64,000 nucleotides of DNA, taken from assembly GCF_029958905.1 (NCBI RefSeq), contig NZ_CP124614.1, positions 620,001 to 684,000 on the forward strand, in the 5' to 3' direction. Under the pieces are notes generated by a model. The model was given only the letters and a program-made list of their open reading frames with translations, had not been told where the DNA came from and did not search any database. Below are positions 29,013 through 38,450 of this stretch, piece by piece. The DNA comes from Vibrio sp. YMD68 (lineage in GTDB: Bacteria > Pseudomonadota > Gammaproteobacteria > Enterobacterales > Vibrionaceae). Position 1 is the stretch's first letter, and each line of letters starts with the position of its first letter. The translations under genes and the position numbers were made by a program.

Positions 29013-30140
29013 ATGGCTGTTGAATTAAACGAATTGCGTGAGCAAATAGATGCGGTAGACAAGCAAATATTGGACTTACTTGCACAACGTTTGTCGTTGG
29101 TTGAGAAAGTTGGTGAAGTCAAAAGTGAGCATGGATTACCTATTTATGCCCCTGATCGTGAAGCGGCAATGCTTGCATCACGTCGGCATGAGGCAGAGAA
29201 AAAAGGTGTGCCACCACAACTGATCGAAGATATTCTGAGAAGAACCATGCGAGAGTCCTATGCTAGTGAAAAAGATTCCGGATTCAAGTGCCTAAACCCA
29301 GAGTTAAGATCGGTTGTTATTGTTGGTGGTAAAGGGCAATTAGGTGGCTTATTTGGCCGCATGTTCACTCTTTCTGGCTACCAGGTAAAAGTGCTGGGAA
29401 GCCAAGATTGGGATAGAGCCGATGAGATCTTAGACAACGCTGGACTCGTGGTTGTCACCGTGCCTATTCATCTTACTCAAGGTGTCATTGAGAAACTATC
29501 GAACTTACCTTCTGACTGTATTTTATGCGATTTGACGTCAATTAAATCGATGCCATTGGAAACGATGCTTAACGTTCATCAAGGCCCCGTTGTCGGTTTA
29601 CACCCAATGTTTGGCCCTGATGTACCGAGTTTGGCGAAACAAGTCATAGTTTATTGTCATGGTCGAGGTGAAGAGAGTTACCAGTGGCTGTTGAAACAGT
29701 TTGCCATTTGGGGAGCTTCATTGTGTGAAATCGATGCCAATGAGCATGATAATGGCATGACGCTGATCCAAGCTTTACGTCACTTTACCTCTTTTGCTTA
29801 CGGTTTACACTTAAGCAAAGAAAACCCGAATATTGATCAGTTATTGCAATTGAGTTCGCCGATTTATCGGCTTGAACTGGCCATGGTGGGCCGTCTATTT
29901 GGCCAAGATCCTAACCTGTATGGCGATATCATTTTCTCTTCTCAGGACAACATAGATATGATCAAGCGTTTTCACCAGCGTTTTGGTGATGCGTTAGAAA
30001 TATTAGAAGGAAAAGATAAAAAGGCCTTTATCACGAGTTTTAATGAAGTCAGTGATTGGTTCGGTGATTACTCTTCGCAGTTTATGAATGAGAGCCAAAA
30101 CTTATTAAAGCAAGCGAACGACGCTATCCACAGAGGTTAG
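29013..30140 (+). CDS. tyrA: TyrA, chorismate mutase/prephenate dehydrogenase
   Basis: TyrA is the bifunctional enzyme turning chorismate into 4-hydroxyphenylpyruvate for tyrosine. The 375 residues have an AroQ-type chorismate mutase domain at 1-90 ([18 protein letters not shown], with [10 protein letters not shown]) and a prephenate dehydrogenase domain with a Rossmann [14 protein letters not shown] near residue 105 and the catalytic-His segment [11 protein letters not shown]. It is in an operon with aroF and is followed by an intrinsic terminator. Confidence 0.97.
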   Translation: MAVELNELREQIDAVDKQILDLLAQRLSLVEKVGEVKSEHGLPIYAPDREAAMLASRRHEAEKKGVPPQLIEDILRRTMRESYASEKDSGFKCLNPELRSVVIVGGKGQLGGLFGRMFTLSGYQVKVLGSQDWDRADEILDNAGLVVVTVPIHLTQGVIEKLSNLPSDCILCDLTSIKSMPLETMLNVHQGPVVGLHPMFGPDVPSLAKQVIVYCHGRGEESYQWLLKQFAIWGASLCEIDANEHDNGMTLIQALRHFTSFAYGLHLSKENPNIDQLLQLSSPIYRLELAMVGRLFGQDPNLYGDIIFSSQDNIDMIKRFHQRFGDALEILEGKDKKAFITSFNEVSDWFGDYSSQFMNESQNLLKQANDAIHRG

Positions 30141-30201
30141 ATCTAAGCAGGCAAAAGATAGTCTTAGTGCGTTTAACGAGTGAAAGTGCATAGAAAGTCT
30201 C

Positions 30202-30229
30202 AAAGAGCAGCCTTGGTTGCTCTTTTTGT
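30202..30229 (+). terminator. Terminator of the aroF-tyrA operon
   Basis: AAAGAGCA pairs with TGCTCTTT around an 8-base loop, followed by TTTTGTTTTTT. Confidence 0.88.
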
Positions 30230-30281
30230 TTTTTAGTCAGTAAATCAAAGCTCACCGATGTTTATGTTACCCGTATTGCTC

Positions 30282-30659
30282 TTAGTGAGTGTGTTCGCCA
30301 AGATCGGATAGATGCTCGATGTCTCGGTGCAGCAGGCTATCGTCACCAACGTTTAATTCAATGAGCCGTTTTAAATAGCTGATACTGTCGATATCAATAT
30401 GGTTGATACTCGCTCGAATGATATTGTTATCAATCTTGATTAAATTGACGGTCATTTGGATCGCAATGTCACTGTCTGGCAGTGAGAACCGAACATCAGC
30501 CACTTGATTTTCATTAAGCTGATTACAGCTTGGCTCTGCACTGAGCAGCAAGCCATGCAGCGATAAGTCTTGAATGTGTGCGTCTACAGAGGTATTCCCT
30601 TGCATAACAACAGCAGATGCTTTGTAGACAACTCTTGAAAATCGACGTTTTTCAACCAT
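30282..30659 (-). CDS. plzA: PilZ-domain protein (PlzA-like)
   Basis: This is a single-domain PilZ protein of 125 residues, cytoplasmic, likely a c-di-GMP receptor. Both binding motifs are present: RxxxR as Arg5-Arg9 (RRFSR) and D/NxSxxG as Asp31-Ser33-Gly36 (DLSLHG). By position between tyrA and ettA it corresponds to the V. cholerae gene I recall as plzA. It is transcribed alone, convergent with tyrA, and its upstream region is filled by a 15-bp tandem repeat array. The target is unknown. Confidence 0.85.
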   Translation of the reverse strand: MVEKRRFSRVVYKASAVVMQGNTSVDAHIQDLSLHGLLLSAEPSCNQLNENQVADVRFSLPDSDIAIQMTVNLIKIDNNIIRASINHIDIDSISYLKRLIELNVGDDSLLHRDIEHLSDLGEHTH

Positions 30660-30688
30660 AGTGATATCTCTTCTTTCTCTGTACTTAC

Positions 30689-30778
30689 TGTGAATGTATT
30701 AGCTGTAAATGAATTAGCTGTAAGTGCATTAGCTTCAAGTGTTTCTGATTCAAATGTATGCGCTTCAATAGCATGTGT
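30689..30778. repeat. 15-bp tandem repeat array upstream of plzA
   Basis: There are six head-to-tail 15-bp units. The first three are close (TGTGAATGTATTAGC, TGTAAATGAATTAGC, TGTAAGTGCATTAGC) and the last three are degraded (TTCAAGTG..., TTCAAATG..., TTCAATAG...). The array starts 30 bp upstream of the plzA start codon and so lies in its leader or promoter. Confidence 0.75.
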
Positions 30779-30887
30779 TTCGACGTTTAATTAATCATCA
30801 TAGCAAAGTTCCGCGATGTTCAATGTGCCTCAGCTCTTAGAATGCCTTTAGCTTCTTTTCAATGATGAAATTAAAGGGTACACAGAT

Positions 30888-30915
30888 ACAAAAAAACCGC
30901 AGAATGTCTGCGGTT
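30888..30915 (-). terminator. Terminator of ettA
   Basis: AACCGCAGA/TCTGCGGTT has a 3-base loop and an A-run on the plus strand at 30890-30896, which is the T-run for the leftward ettA transcript. Confidence 0.85.
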
Positions 30916-30940
30916 CTTGATTCCACTATTAAGCTTGTGA

Positions 30941-32608
30941 CTACTTGGTAATTCGCTTGTACTTAATACGGTGTGGTTCTGCCGCTTGAGCACCTAATGT
31001 CTTCTTCAGCCACTCACTGTATTCAGTATAGTTGCCTTCGTAGAAGTTGACCTGTCCTTCATCGCGGTAATCTAAAATGTGCGTTGCAATACGGTCTAGG
31101 AACCAACGGTCATGCGAGATAACCATGGCACAACCTGGGAACTCAAGCAGTGCTTCTTCAAGTGCACGTAGCGTTTCAACATCAAGATCATTGGTCGGTT
31201 CATCGAGTAGCAGTACGTTACCGCCCGCTTTTAGCAGTTTCGCTAGGTGAACACGGTTACGTTCACCACCAGAAAGCTGGCCGATGATTTTCTGTTGGTC
31301 GTTGCCTTTGAAGTTGAAGCGAGAGCAGTATGCGCGTGCAGGGATTTCGAAGTTGTTGATCTTAATGATATCAGCGCCTTCAGAGATCTCTTGGAATACG
31401 GTTTTTGTGTCGTCCATGCTGTCACGGAACTGATCAACAGAAGCAAGCTTAACCGTTTCGCCAAGTTCAACGGTGCCTGACTCTGGCTGTTCAGCGCCAC
31501 TTAGCATCTTAAACAGTGTTGACTTACCTGCACCGTTGGCACCAACGATACCGACGATAGCGCCTTTAGGCATGCTGAATGATAGGTCGTCGATAAGAAC
31601 GCGATCACCAAATGACTTAGTTAGGTTCTTAACTTCAAGTACCTTGTCACCTAAACGCTCACCAGGTGGGATAAACAGCTCGTTGGTTTCGTTACGCTTC
31701 TGGTATTGGCCTGTTGTCATTTCCTCAAAACGAGCCATACGAGCTTTAGACTTAGCTTGACGACCTTTCGGGTTTTGACGAACCCATTCCAGTTCTTTTT
31801 CAATTGTTTTTTGACGCGCGCTTTCGCCGGCTTTTTCTTGCTTCAAACGCTCATCTTTCTGTTCTAGCCAAGACGTGTAGTTACCTTGCCATGGTATACC
31901 TTCACCACGGTCAAGTTCTAGAATCCAGCCTGCCGCATTGTCTAGGAAGTAACGGTCGTGGGTAATCGCCACAACCGTACCGCTGTAATCCACCAGGAAG
32001 TGCTCAAGCCATGCGACCGATTCTGCATCCAAGTGGTTAGTCGGTTCATCAAGAAGCAGCATGTCTGGCTTCTCAAGAAGTAAACGGCAGATAGCAACAC
32101 GGCGACGTTCACCACCTGATAGAAATTCGATTTTCGCATCCCATTCAGGAAGACGAAGTGCATCAGCAGCGCGCTCTAGTGCTGTTTCTAGGTTGTGGCC
32201 GTCTTTCGCTTGAATCAGGGCTTCAAGCTCACCTTGTTCTTTTGCTAGAGCATCGAAGTCTGCATCAGGTTCCGCATAGGCCGCATAAACGGCGTCTAGA
32301 CGTTTTAAGGCTCCAGCGACATCTGAAACGGCTTCTTCAACAATTTCACGAACGGTTTTAGATTCATCAAGAACAGGCTCTTGTGGGAGATAACCGACTT
32401 TTAAACCTTGCTGTGGGCGAGCTTCACCATCAATGTCGGTATCAAGACCTGCCATAATACGCAGTAGTGTTGATTTACCTGAACCGTTGAGACCTAAAAC
32501 ACCGATTTTGGCTCCAGGAAAAAAGCTTAGAGAGATATCTTTCAGAATCTGACGTTTCGGGGGCACCGTTTTACTCACCCGAGACATGGTATATACGTAT
32601 TCAGCCAT
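30941..32608 (-). CDS. ettA: EttA, energy-dependent translational throttle ABC-F ATPase
   Basis: EttA is a soluble ABC-F protein that binds the ribosomal E site and gates entry into elongation according to ATP/ADP ratio. The 555 residues match the family length. Two ABC cassettes are clear: Walker A GLNGSGKST with signature LSGGERRRVA, then Walker A GANGAGKST with signature LSGGERNRVH. The arm and the P-site interaction linker lie between them (WLEQKDERLKQEKAGESAR). It has no membrane segments. It is divergent from slt. Confidence 0.97.
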   Translation of the reverse strand: MAEYVYTMSRVSKTVPPKRQILKDISLSFFPGAKIGVLGLNGSGKSTLLRIMAGLDTDIDGEARPQQGLKVGYLPQEPVLDESKTVREIVEEAVSDVAGALKRLDAVYAAYAEPDADFDALAKEQGELEALIQAKDGHNLETALERAADALRLPEWDAKIEFLSGGERRRVAICRLLLEKPDMLLLDEPTNHLDAESVAWLEHFLVDYSGTVVAITHDRYFLDNAAGWILELDRGEGIPWQGNYTSWLEQKDERLKQEKAGESARQKTIEKELEWVRQNPKGRQAKSKARMARFEEMTTGQYQKRNETNELFIPPGERLGDKVLEVKNLTKSFGDRVLIDDLSFSMPKGAIVGIVGANGAGKSTLFKMLSGAEQPESGTVELGETVKLASVDQFRDSMDDTKTVFQEISEGADIIKINNFEIPARAYCSRFNFKGNDQQKIIGQLSGGERNRVHLAKLLKAGGNVLLLDEPTNDLDVETLRALEEALLEFPGCAMVISHDRWFLDRIATHILDYRDEGQVNFYEGNYTEYSEWLKKTLGAQAAEPHRIKYKRITK

Positions 32609-32865
32609 TGCCGATCGTTCCTAATGTTTGTGGATACAAAAGAGGTATTTTATACCAATCTACATGTTTTTGTTACTAAGGAGCGTGCTTTTGTCTCATG
32701 AATACGGTGAGCGATTATCAAATGAAGCTGATATCTCGATTGACGTAAATGTTTTTGTCGCACATTTATTAAATTATCTCTATTTACACTTAAACGCTTT
32801 ACATTTAAGGCTAGAATTAGCGTAATTAAAGGGAATCAAACCTTATCTCAACAGGAAGAGAGCTA

Positions 32866-34815
32866 ATGAAGTTAATGCCATTCACTCTACCGCAACGCCT
32901 TCTTACCTCAATGATCGCTGTTAGTTCATTGATGAGCGGTACTTCGTATGCTGAAACATCGTCAAGTATAACGACTCAAAGAAAACTCTATCAGCAAGCA
33001 CAACAGCTTCTAGACGATAAAAACATTAAACAATATCGTCAGATGCGAGAACAGATCGCCTCTTACCCATTAACGCCTTATGTCGACTATCGAGCATTCT
33101 TGGCCGAGCTTGAACAAAAGACGCCAGAGGATGTGAGCCATTTTATCGATACTTATCAGAGTTTTCCTTTTTCTTATCGAATCCGAGCTCCGTATCTTGA
33201 TGAGCTAGCGTCGAAAAAGGATTGGTCGACCTTGCTGGCCTTTCAAACAAAGCGACCTAATGGAGAAACGTATCAGTGCCACTATTATTACGCGCACTTT
33301 AAGGTGGGTGACAAGGCGAAAGCATTCAAAGGGGCCAATGATCTTTGGTTAAGCGGGGAAGGGGTGTCGGATGCTTGTGACCCACTGTTTAAAGCGTGGA
33401 GTGAAGCAGGGCTTAAAACGGATCCGTTGATTTTAGAGAGAATGTTACTTGCTTTTAAAGCGGGTAACAGCAGTTTGATGAACTACTTGATGAAGCAGCT
33501 TAATAGCTCCTCAGCGGCGACACAAGCAAAAGAAATGCAGTCTCTGTACCGTGAACCTCAATCAGTAGGGGATTTTGCTAGCAAACATAAACCGAATGAT
33601 TTTCATCAAAAACTCAGCGTGTATGCTTTAAAGAAGCTTGCTCGTAAAGATATAGAGCAAGCACAAAGTGCCTTTGAAGAGGTTGTTAATGCGCAGCAAT
33701 TACCAAAGGAAAGTCAACAGGAACTGGCTGATTTTCTCGCATTTCGCTTAATTAATACCGATTCCTCGGAGTTGGCTAACTGGCGTGATGAAGCCATTAA
33801 AACATCACAAAACCGCTCTCTAATAGAAAGGCGAATCAGACTGTCGATTCAACATGCAGACTGGGAAGGTTTACAGAAGTGGACAGCACTACTGCCTAAC
33901 TCTTACCAACAATTACCGCGATGGCAGTATTGGTTAGGGCGCTCCGAAATTGCACTAGGGGATACTTCATCCGGCCATCAAAGGCTTGAAAAAATAGTGG
34001 GCTTGAGAAACTTTTATAGCGTAGCCGCTGCCAAGGAGATTAAGCAATCTATTCAGTATCCAGTGACGACGATAACTCTGGATCACGCTTTGATCAAACA
34101 CCATCAAGTAGCGTTAACGCGTATTCAGGAGCTCATCAATACAGATAAGATCACCGCCGCAAAAAGTGAGTGGCGTTGGCTCCTTAAAAATAGCCCAACC
34201 AAAGAAAAAGAGATGCTCGCTGCTTATGCATCAACGCAACGTTGGCATCACTTGTCTGTTGCCGCTTCTATTTCCGCCAAAATGTGGGACAACACGAGTT
34301 TACGTTTCCCTATCGCCCATATGTGGTGGTTTAATTTTTATGGGGAAAAGCACAATATTGATCCGATAACTTTAATGTCTCTGGCGAGACAGGAAAGTGC
34401 ATTAGACAGCGAAGCTCAATCGCCAGTAGGGGCAAGAGGCATCATGCAAATTATGCCGACAACAGCTAAGTATACGGCTAAAAAATACCAGTTAAATTAT
34501 CAGGGGAAAAATGAGCTGTACGAAGTGGGGAAAAATATTGAAATTGGTAGCCATTATCTAGATGGACTGTTAGAGCAATATGACAACAACCGTATTTTTG
34601 CGTTGGCCGCTTATAACGCTGGCCCTAACCGAGTAAAACAGTGGCGAGAGCGAACTAACGAGAAGTTGGATGCTTATGCGTTTATTGAGGCGATTCCGTT
34701 TAAAGAAACCCGTGGTTATGTCCAGAATATATTGATGTTTGAAACCTATTATCGAGATTTAATGGGGGTGGATGGCGCCTTTCTTAATGAACATGAAATG
34801 AAAACTAAATATTGA
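32866..34815 (+). CDS. slt: Slt, soluble lytic murein transglycosylase
   Basis: Slt is a periplasmic lytic transglycosylase that cuts peptidoglycan with formation of 1,6-anhydroMurNAc, the sugar later recycled by AnmK/MurQ. The 649 residues have a signal peptide (cleavage after about TSYA, residue 29) and a long helical superhelix (U and L domains, about 35-460). The C-terminal SLT domain has catalytic Glu in LARQESALDSEAQSPVGA, with GIMQIMP and LAAYNAGPNRV. trpR follows 58 bp later, as in E. coli. Confidence 0.96.
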   Translation: MKLMPFTLPQRLLTSMIAVSSLMSGTSYAETSSSITTQRKLYQQAQQLLDDKNIKQYRQMREQIASYPLTPYVDYRAFLAELEQKTPEDVSHFIDTYQSFPFSYRIRAPYLDELASKKDWSTLLAFQTKRPNGETYQCHYYYAHFKVGDKAKAFKGANDLWLSGEGVSDACDPLFKAWSEAGLKTDPLILERMLLAFKAGNSSLMNYLMKQLNSSSAATQAKEMQSLYREPQSVGDFASKHKPNDFHQKLSVYALKKLARKDIEQAQSAFEEVVNAQQLPKESQQELADFLAFRLINTDSSELANWRDEAIKTSQNRSLIERRIRLSIQHADWEGLQKWTALLPNSYQQLPRWQYWLGRSEIALGDTSSGHQRLEKIVGLRNFYSVAAAKEIKQSIQYPVTTITLDHALIKHHQVALTRIQELINTDKITAAKSEWRWLLKNSPTKEKEMLAAYASTQRWHHLSVAASISAKMWDNTSLRFPIAHMWWFNFYGEKHNIDPITLMSLARQESALDSEAQSPVGARGIMQIMPTTAKYTAKKYQLNYQGKNELYEVGKNIEIGSHYLDGLLEQYDNNRIFALAAYNAGPNRVKQWRERTNEKLDAYAFIEAIPFKETRGYVQNILMFETYYRDLMGVDGAFLNEHEMKTKY

Positions 34816-34873
34816 TTCCAATGGCGTTTGAACCCTTTACAATAGGATCATTAATTTTGAATCGAGCAGTAAT

Positions 34874-35167
34874 ATGTCATTAGAACCTCAATATCGAGAT
34901 TGGCAACAATTAATGGATTTAATTAAGCATGCAGCAGACACCGAGCAACATGAGCTGCTGTTGACAATGTTAATGACACCCGATGAAAGAGACGCGCTAC
35001 TGGCACGTGCAAATATTGTTTGTGAGCTATTGAAAGGTGAAATATCGCAACGTCAAGTGAGCCAAATGTTGGGGGTTGGTGTGGCGACGATTACTCGAGG
35101 TTCTAATGAACTCAAAGCAAAATCCGATGATGAAAAAGCTCAGATAGCCAAATTGCTTTTGAAATAA
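34874..35167 (+). CDS. trpR: TrpR, trp operon repressor
   Basis: TrpR is a tryptophan-dependent dimeric repressor of 97 residues. The helix-turn-helix (SQRQVSQMLGVGVATITRGSNELK; the core VGVATITRGSN is close to E. coli AGIATITRGSN) and the preceding TPDERDALLARANIV core are diagnostic. It lies downstream of slt as in E. coli. I could not find a clear TrpR operator in the short slt-trpR gap, so autoregulation is not shown by the sequence. Confidence 0.96.
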   Translation: MSLEPQYRDWQQLMDLIKHAADTEQHELLLTMLMTPDERDALLARANIVCELLKGEISQRQVSQMLGVGVATITRGSNELKAKSDDEKAQIAKLLLK

Positions 35168-35188
35168 CAGGCGAGATTTTCTTAGTAT

Positions 35189-35224
35189 GTTATGGCGATT
35201 GTTATGTCGATAGTTATGTTCATT
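35189..35224. repeat. 12-bp tandem repeat, three units, after trpR
   Basis: GTTATGGCGATT, GTTATGTCGATA and GTTATGTTCATT lie head to tail 21 bp past the trpR stop. Confidence 0.65.
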
Positions 35225-35327
35225 AACTAAGGGGTGCTCTATCTTCAAGCCCGAAGGAACGGCCTATAAAGGGCCGCTCTTAACATGATTAAGATATTCA
35301 CCCAACCAACCTATTAACTTAATTAAT

Positions 35328-35864
35328 CTATAAACTATCAGGGAAGTGGTTTGGATTGATAAATGGGATCAGCGCTAAGACTAAGGCTTGATGATACACG
35401 CGGCTTCGACTTAGTTGATTGTGTGTCAGTAGGCCAATTGCCCCACCTTGTTGCTTAATGTTTTGAGTTCCAAACACATCATCCATAACATCGCCCAGCT
35501 CATTGGCGTCTTGAAGCTTTGTTAGGACTTTTGGAGGTAACATTAAGCTTGCCGAGCGAGATTCTCCTCGCTGAGACTGTGATTCAACGACCATCCAAGC
35601 AAATGTCATGTTGTTTTCTATCCCAGCCTCTAGTCCTACATAATAGTCTGCGTTTGCTTGAACCTGTTTGGCATTTTTTACCCGGTTGAGTGCGCCTAGG
35701 TGAGTTTCATGGTTTGACATCGGTTGATCATCGACCTCACTAGGAACCGACACGCCCATAAATTCAAACGCCACGTTGGGAAATGTGTCACTAAAGGCAC
35801 TTTTAACGGCATTAATCTTCGCTGGGTTAAGCGAAGCTATGACAACGTTGCTGATCTTGTTCAT
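35328..35864 (-). CDS. yjjX: YjjX, inosine/xanthosine triphosphatase
   Basis: This house-cleaning NTPase hydrolyses ITP and XTP in E. coli. The 178 residues show the family patterns VVIASLNPAKINAVKSAF at the N terminus, DDQPMSNHET and YYVGLEAGIE, and LTHNQLSRSRVYHQAL near the end. The start codon lies inside the 3' end of mbaA (38-bp overlap) with AAGGAC upstream, so the two genes are probably cotranscribed. Cytoplasmic. Confidence 0.94.
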   Translation of the reverse strand: MNKISNVVIASLNPAKINAVKSAFSDTFPNVAFEFMGVSVPSEVDDQPMSNHETHLGALNRVKNAKQVQANADYYVGLEAGIENNMTFAWMVVESQSQRGESRSASLMLPPKVLTKLQDANELGDVMDDVFGTQNIKQQGGAIGLLTHNQLSRSRVYHQALVLALIPFINPNHFPDSL

Positions 35865-38211
35865 GTTTTTTATGTCCTTTTTGCAAGTTTTTGCGCCATA
35901 TTTTTAATTCTTCTAATGAAAGAGGGTGCGCAAAATGAAACCCTTGCATGTAATCACATTGGTAAGCTGAGAGCCAGTAATGCATTTCTTCGTTTTCTAT
36001 ACCTTCTGCAGTGACGGCCATAGATTGTGAATGACAAAGGTCAATGAGTGGCTTGATGACTTTCTCGTTCCCCGTCTTTATCAATGTCTCTAAGAAAAAA
36101 CGATCCAACTTAATTTTCTGTACCGGGTACTGAACTAAGTGCGTAATCGACGTGTATCCAGAGCCGAAATCATCAATGGCTAAACGATAGCCTTGCATAG
36201 TGAGTTCATGCAGTAATGGGAAGCTTTGTGAATCGCTGGCAAACGTTTCTGTAATCTCAAAATCAATAAGGTTTGGGTTTACATTGTATAACGTGGCTTG
36301 CTGTTGGACATAATTGGCAAGTTGAAGTGAGTCCAACTCTGCGGATGACAGGTTGATCGACAGCTGAATCTCTTTTTCAAACATTGACTGCAAAGAACCA
36401 AAGTCACCAAACGCAGTGCGTATTACCCAACGGTCAATTTTTCCAAATAACCCTGTTTGTTCGGCGATGGGAATAAACTCACTAGGGCAAACCATTCCCA
36501 GCTTTAATGAATGCCAACGCAACAATGCTTCCACACCAACAACGTTCGCTCCGCTTTGATCAAAATAAGGTTGATAAACCAAACGAAACTCATTTTCTAT
36601 CTCTGCATTTCTCAGTGCACGCTCAATTTGAGTTCTGCGCTGAACCGCTTCATCCATTTCTTTGGAGTAGTAGCCGACCTGGTTTTTCCCTGCTTTTTTG
36701 GCTTGATACATGGCGGTGTCAGCTCTAGAAATGAGAGAGTGGATGTCGTTACCGTCTTTAGGATAAGTGGCGATGCCAACGCTTGCCGTTACCGGAAAGC
36801 TACCTAATAAAGAGTCGTGACTTTTTTGAATAGGCTCAAGTAACTTTTCAGTGAAAGTTCGAATGATATGGCATTCGTTATCAAAGTGCTTTGAAGAGAT
36901 GAAAATAGCGAATTCGTCACCAGAAAGCCGAGAAGCAAAGCATTTCACGTGATGCTTTTTATGGAACTCATTACTTAGCGTTTGAATGTGGTGCGCAAAG
37001 TTGATTAGGAGTTTGTCGCCAATCGTATGACCATATTTGTCGTTTACGTATTTGAAATTGTCGAGGTCGATGTAAAGAATCCAAACTTGCTTGCTGGAGC
37101 GTGTATTTGACAACGCACGCTCAGCCAATTGATGAAAATGATGGCGATTGGCCAATTGGGTTAAGTGATCATTTTCTGCTAATGCTTTGGTTTTTTGATA
37201 GGTCGTGTTGAGCTCTTGATACATAGCGTGAAAGCGTCGAGATAGATGCGCAATTTCATCGTCACCTTTCAGCAGTTCAATATTTTTACGTTGTTTGCTC
37301 TCTACTTCACCAAGTTGCTGATCGAGCCTAGATATTGGGCTTATCACATGTCTATAGAGAAGAAAAGTGAGAATAAGAACGGTGATAAGTGAAGAAATAC
37401 CAAAAGAAGAAGCGAGGTTTTTCCCTAGCGCATAGATCTTATCATCAATAATAAAATGAGCGGGATCTAACGTGGCATAGAAGTTTTTTTTCAGTTGCAC
37501 CGTTTGAGTCAGTTTTGATGGGTCTGGAATAAGGCGCTTAGGGACAATTGGAACTTCGGTAAAGAATATACTGCTTTTAGTATCAAACTCTATTTGCTTA
37601 CGCAGTTGATTGAAAGCGGTAAGAGAGACAGAAACGACCACAAAAAAGGTCTCTTCATTCCCATTTTCTGTAGGATGTTTGAGGCTATCCTTTCCGAGTA
37701 AATCATATCGAATCAGTACCCCTTCACCTTGAGAGTTTTGTGTGTAGCCTATATGACTGGTTTTTTTCGTCTTGGTATAAACGTTGTCAGTATATTCTCG
37801 GATTTTAGGGTCAAGCGTGTCGAGAGTATCTGTATTACTGTCGACATAAAATCGAGCGTTTCGATTATTATCTAGAATAGCTAGGCGGCCACTGGCGTCA
37901 GCACCAGATTGAAGAGAGGTAATAGAACGCTTTAAATTATCGATTAATTCAAGATCATGGTAGGGACTATTCTCATTATGGAAGTAGTATCGAATGATGT
38001 CGCTTTTCGTCAGCGTATAGGAATAGCCATTTAACACGGAAACAGAATGACGAAAATACCCAGCCAGCTTCTCCATATTAAGCTGAAGATAACTTTCTTC
38101 TCGTTTCAGTAAAGCATCTTTTTGTTGCTGAAAAATAGAGTAGCTTGATAGCGCAGCACTTAAGGCTATAACAGGGGCGACTAGCAGTAATATTCGGGTA
38201 TTAAGCTTCAT
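35827..38211 (-). CDS. mbaA: MbaA-like GGDEF/EAL c-di-GMP enzyme
   Basis: This inner-membrane protein has 794 residues: an N-terminal helix, a periplasmic domain (about 30-270), a second helix near 275-295, a HAMP segment, GGDEF and EAL domains. The GGDEF core reads SGDEF (first Gly replaced). The EAL domain keeps its catalytic residues (VEALLRWH, INLSSAEL, FEITET, IDDFGSGY, AEGIE), so phosphodiesterase activity is likely. By position between yjjX and pheA it matches V. cholerae MbaA, which I recall works with the polyamine-binding protein NspS. No nspS lies next to it here. Confidence 0.85.
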   Translation of the reverse strand: MKLNTRILLLVAPVIALSAALSSYSIFQQQKDALLKREESYLQLNMEKLAGYFRHSVSVLNGYSYTLTKSDIIRYYFHNENSPYHDLELIDNLKRSITSLQSGADASGRLAILDNNRNARFYVDSNTDTLDTLDPKIREYTDNVYTKTKKTSHIGYTQNSQGEGVLIRYDLLGKDSLKHPTENGNEETFFVVVSVSLTAFNQLRKQIEFDTKSSIFFTEVPIVPKRLIPDPSKLTQTVQLKKNFYATLDPAHFIIDDKIYALGKNLASSFGISSLITVLILTFLLYRHVISPISRLDQQLGEVESKQRKNIELLKGDDEIAHLSRRFHAMYQELNTTYQKTKALAENDHLTQLANRHHFHQLAERALSNTRSSKQVWILYIDLDNFKYVNDKYGHTIGDKLLINFAHHIQTLSNEFHKKHHVKCFASRLSGDEFAIFISSKHFDNECHIIRTFTEKLLEPIQKSHDSLLGSFPVTASVGIATYPKDGNDIHSLISRADTAMYQAKKAGKNQVGYYSKEMDEAVQRRTQIERALRNAEIENEFRLVYQPYFDQSGANVVGVEALLRWHSLKLGMVCPSEFIPIAEQTGLFGKIDRWVIRTAFGDFGSLQSMFEKEIQLSINLSSAELDSLQLANYVQQQATLYNVNPNLIDFEITETFASDSQSFPLLHELTMQGYRLAIDDFGSGYTSITHLVQYPVQKIKLDRFFLETLIKTGNEKVIKPLIDLCHSQSMAVTAEGIENEEMHYWLSAYQCDYMQGFHFAHPLSLEELKIWRKNLQKGHKKHEQDQQRCHSFA

Positions 38212-38372
38212 AATAGCCTAGCAACGGGATGCGGTACTGGCCCTTGCCCCAAAATAGCTGGTGTTATCCTTAACATCATAGTCGTGAGTTTATCCTGAGT
38301 TATATTAAAGTTATATGCATCTGAATCTTCATGGGTTCATAAAGAGGGGCGAAAGAAACGTCACTTTTTATA

Positions 38373-38399
38373 CCCCGTAGAATGGAGAATTCTACGGGG
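38373..38399. terminator. Strong hairpin downstream of pheA
   Basis: CCCCGTAGAAT pairs perfectly with ATTCTACGGGG around a 5-base loop. It lies just past the pheA stop on the minus strand. No T-run follows on either strand, so it may be a 3'-end stabiliser or a partial terminator. Confidence 0.55.
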
Positions 38400-38450
38400 C
38401 GCTTGTAAAAGTGTCAGCTCATTCCCACGATTTATTAGACAGATGTAGAC

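Noticed and set aside
30684..30775. Small leftward ORF of about 29 codons inside the plzA-upstream repeats
   Set aside because: Its periodicity simply mirrors the 15-bp DNA repeat. There is no ribosome site.
32628..32825. 65-codon plus-strand ORF between ettA and slt
   Set aside because: It has no ribosome site and low-complexity Leu/His content, and lies where the divergent promoters must be.
35827..35864. Frameshift joining yjjX and mbaA
   Set aside because: Both proteins are complete, and yjjX has its own AAGGAC. The 38-bp overlap is a normal gene overlap.
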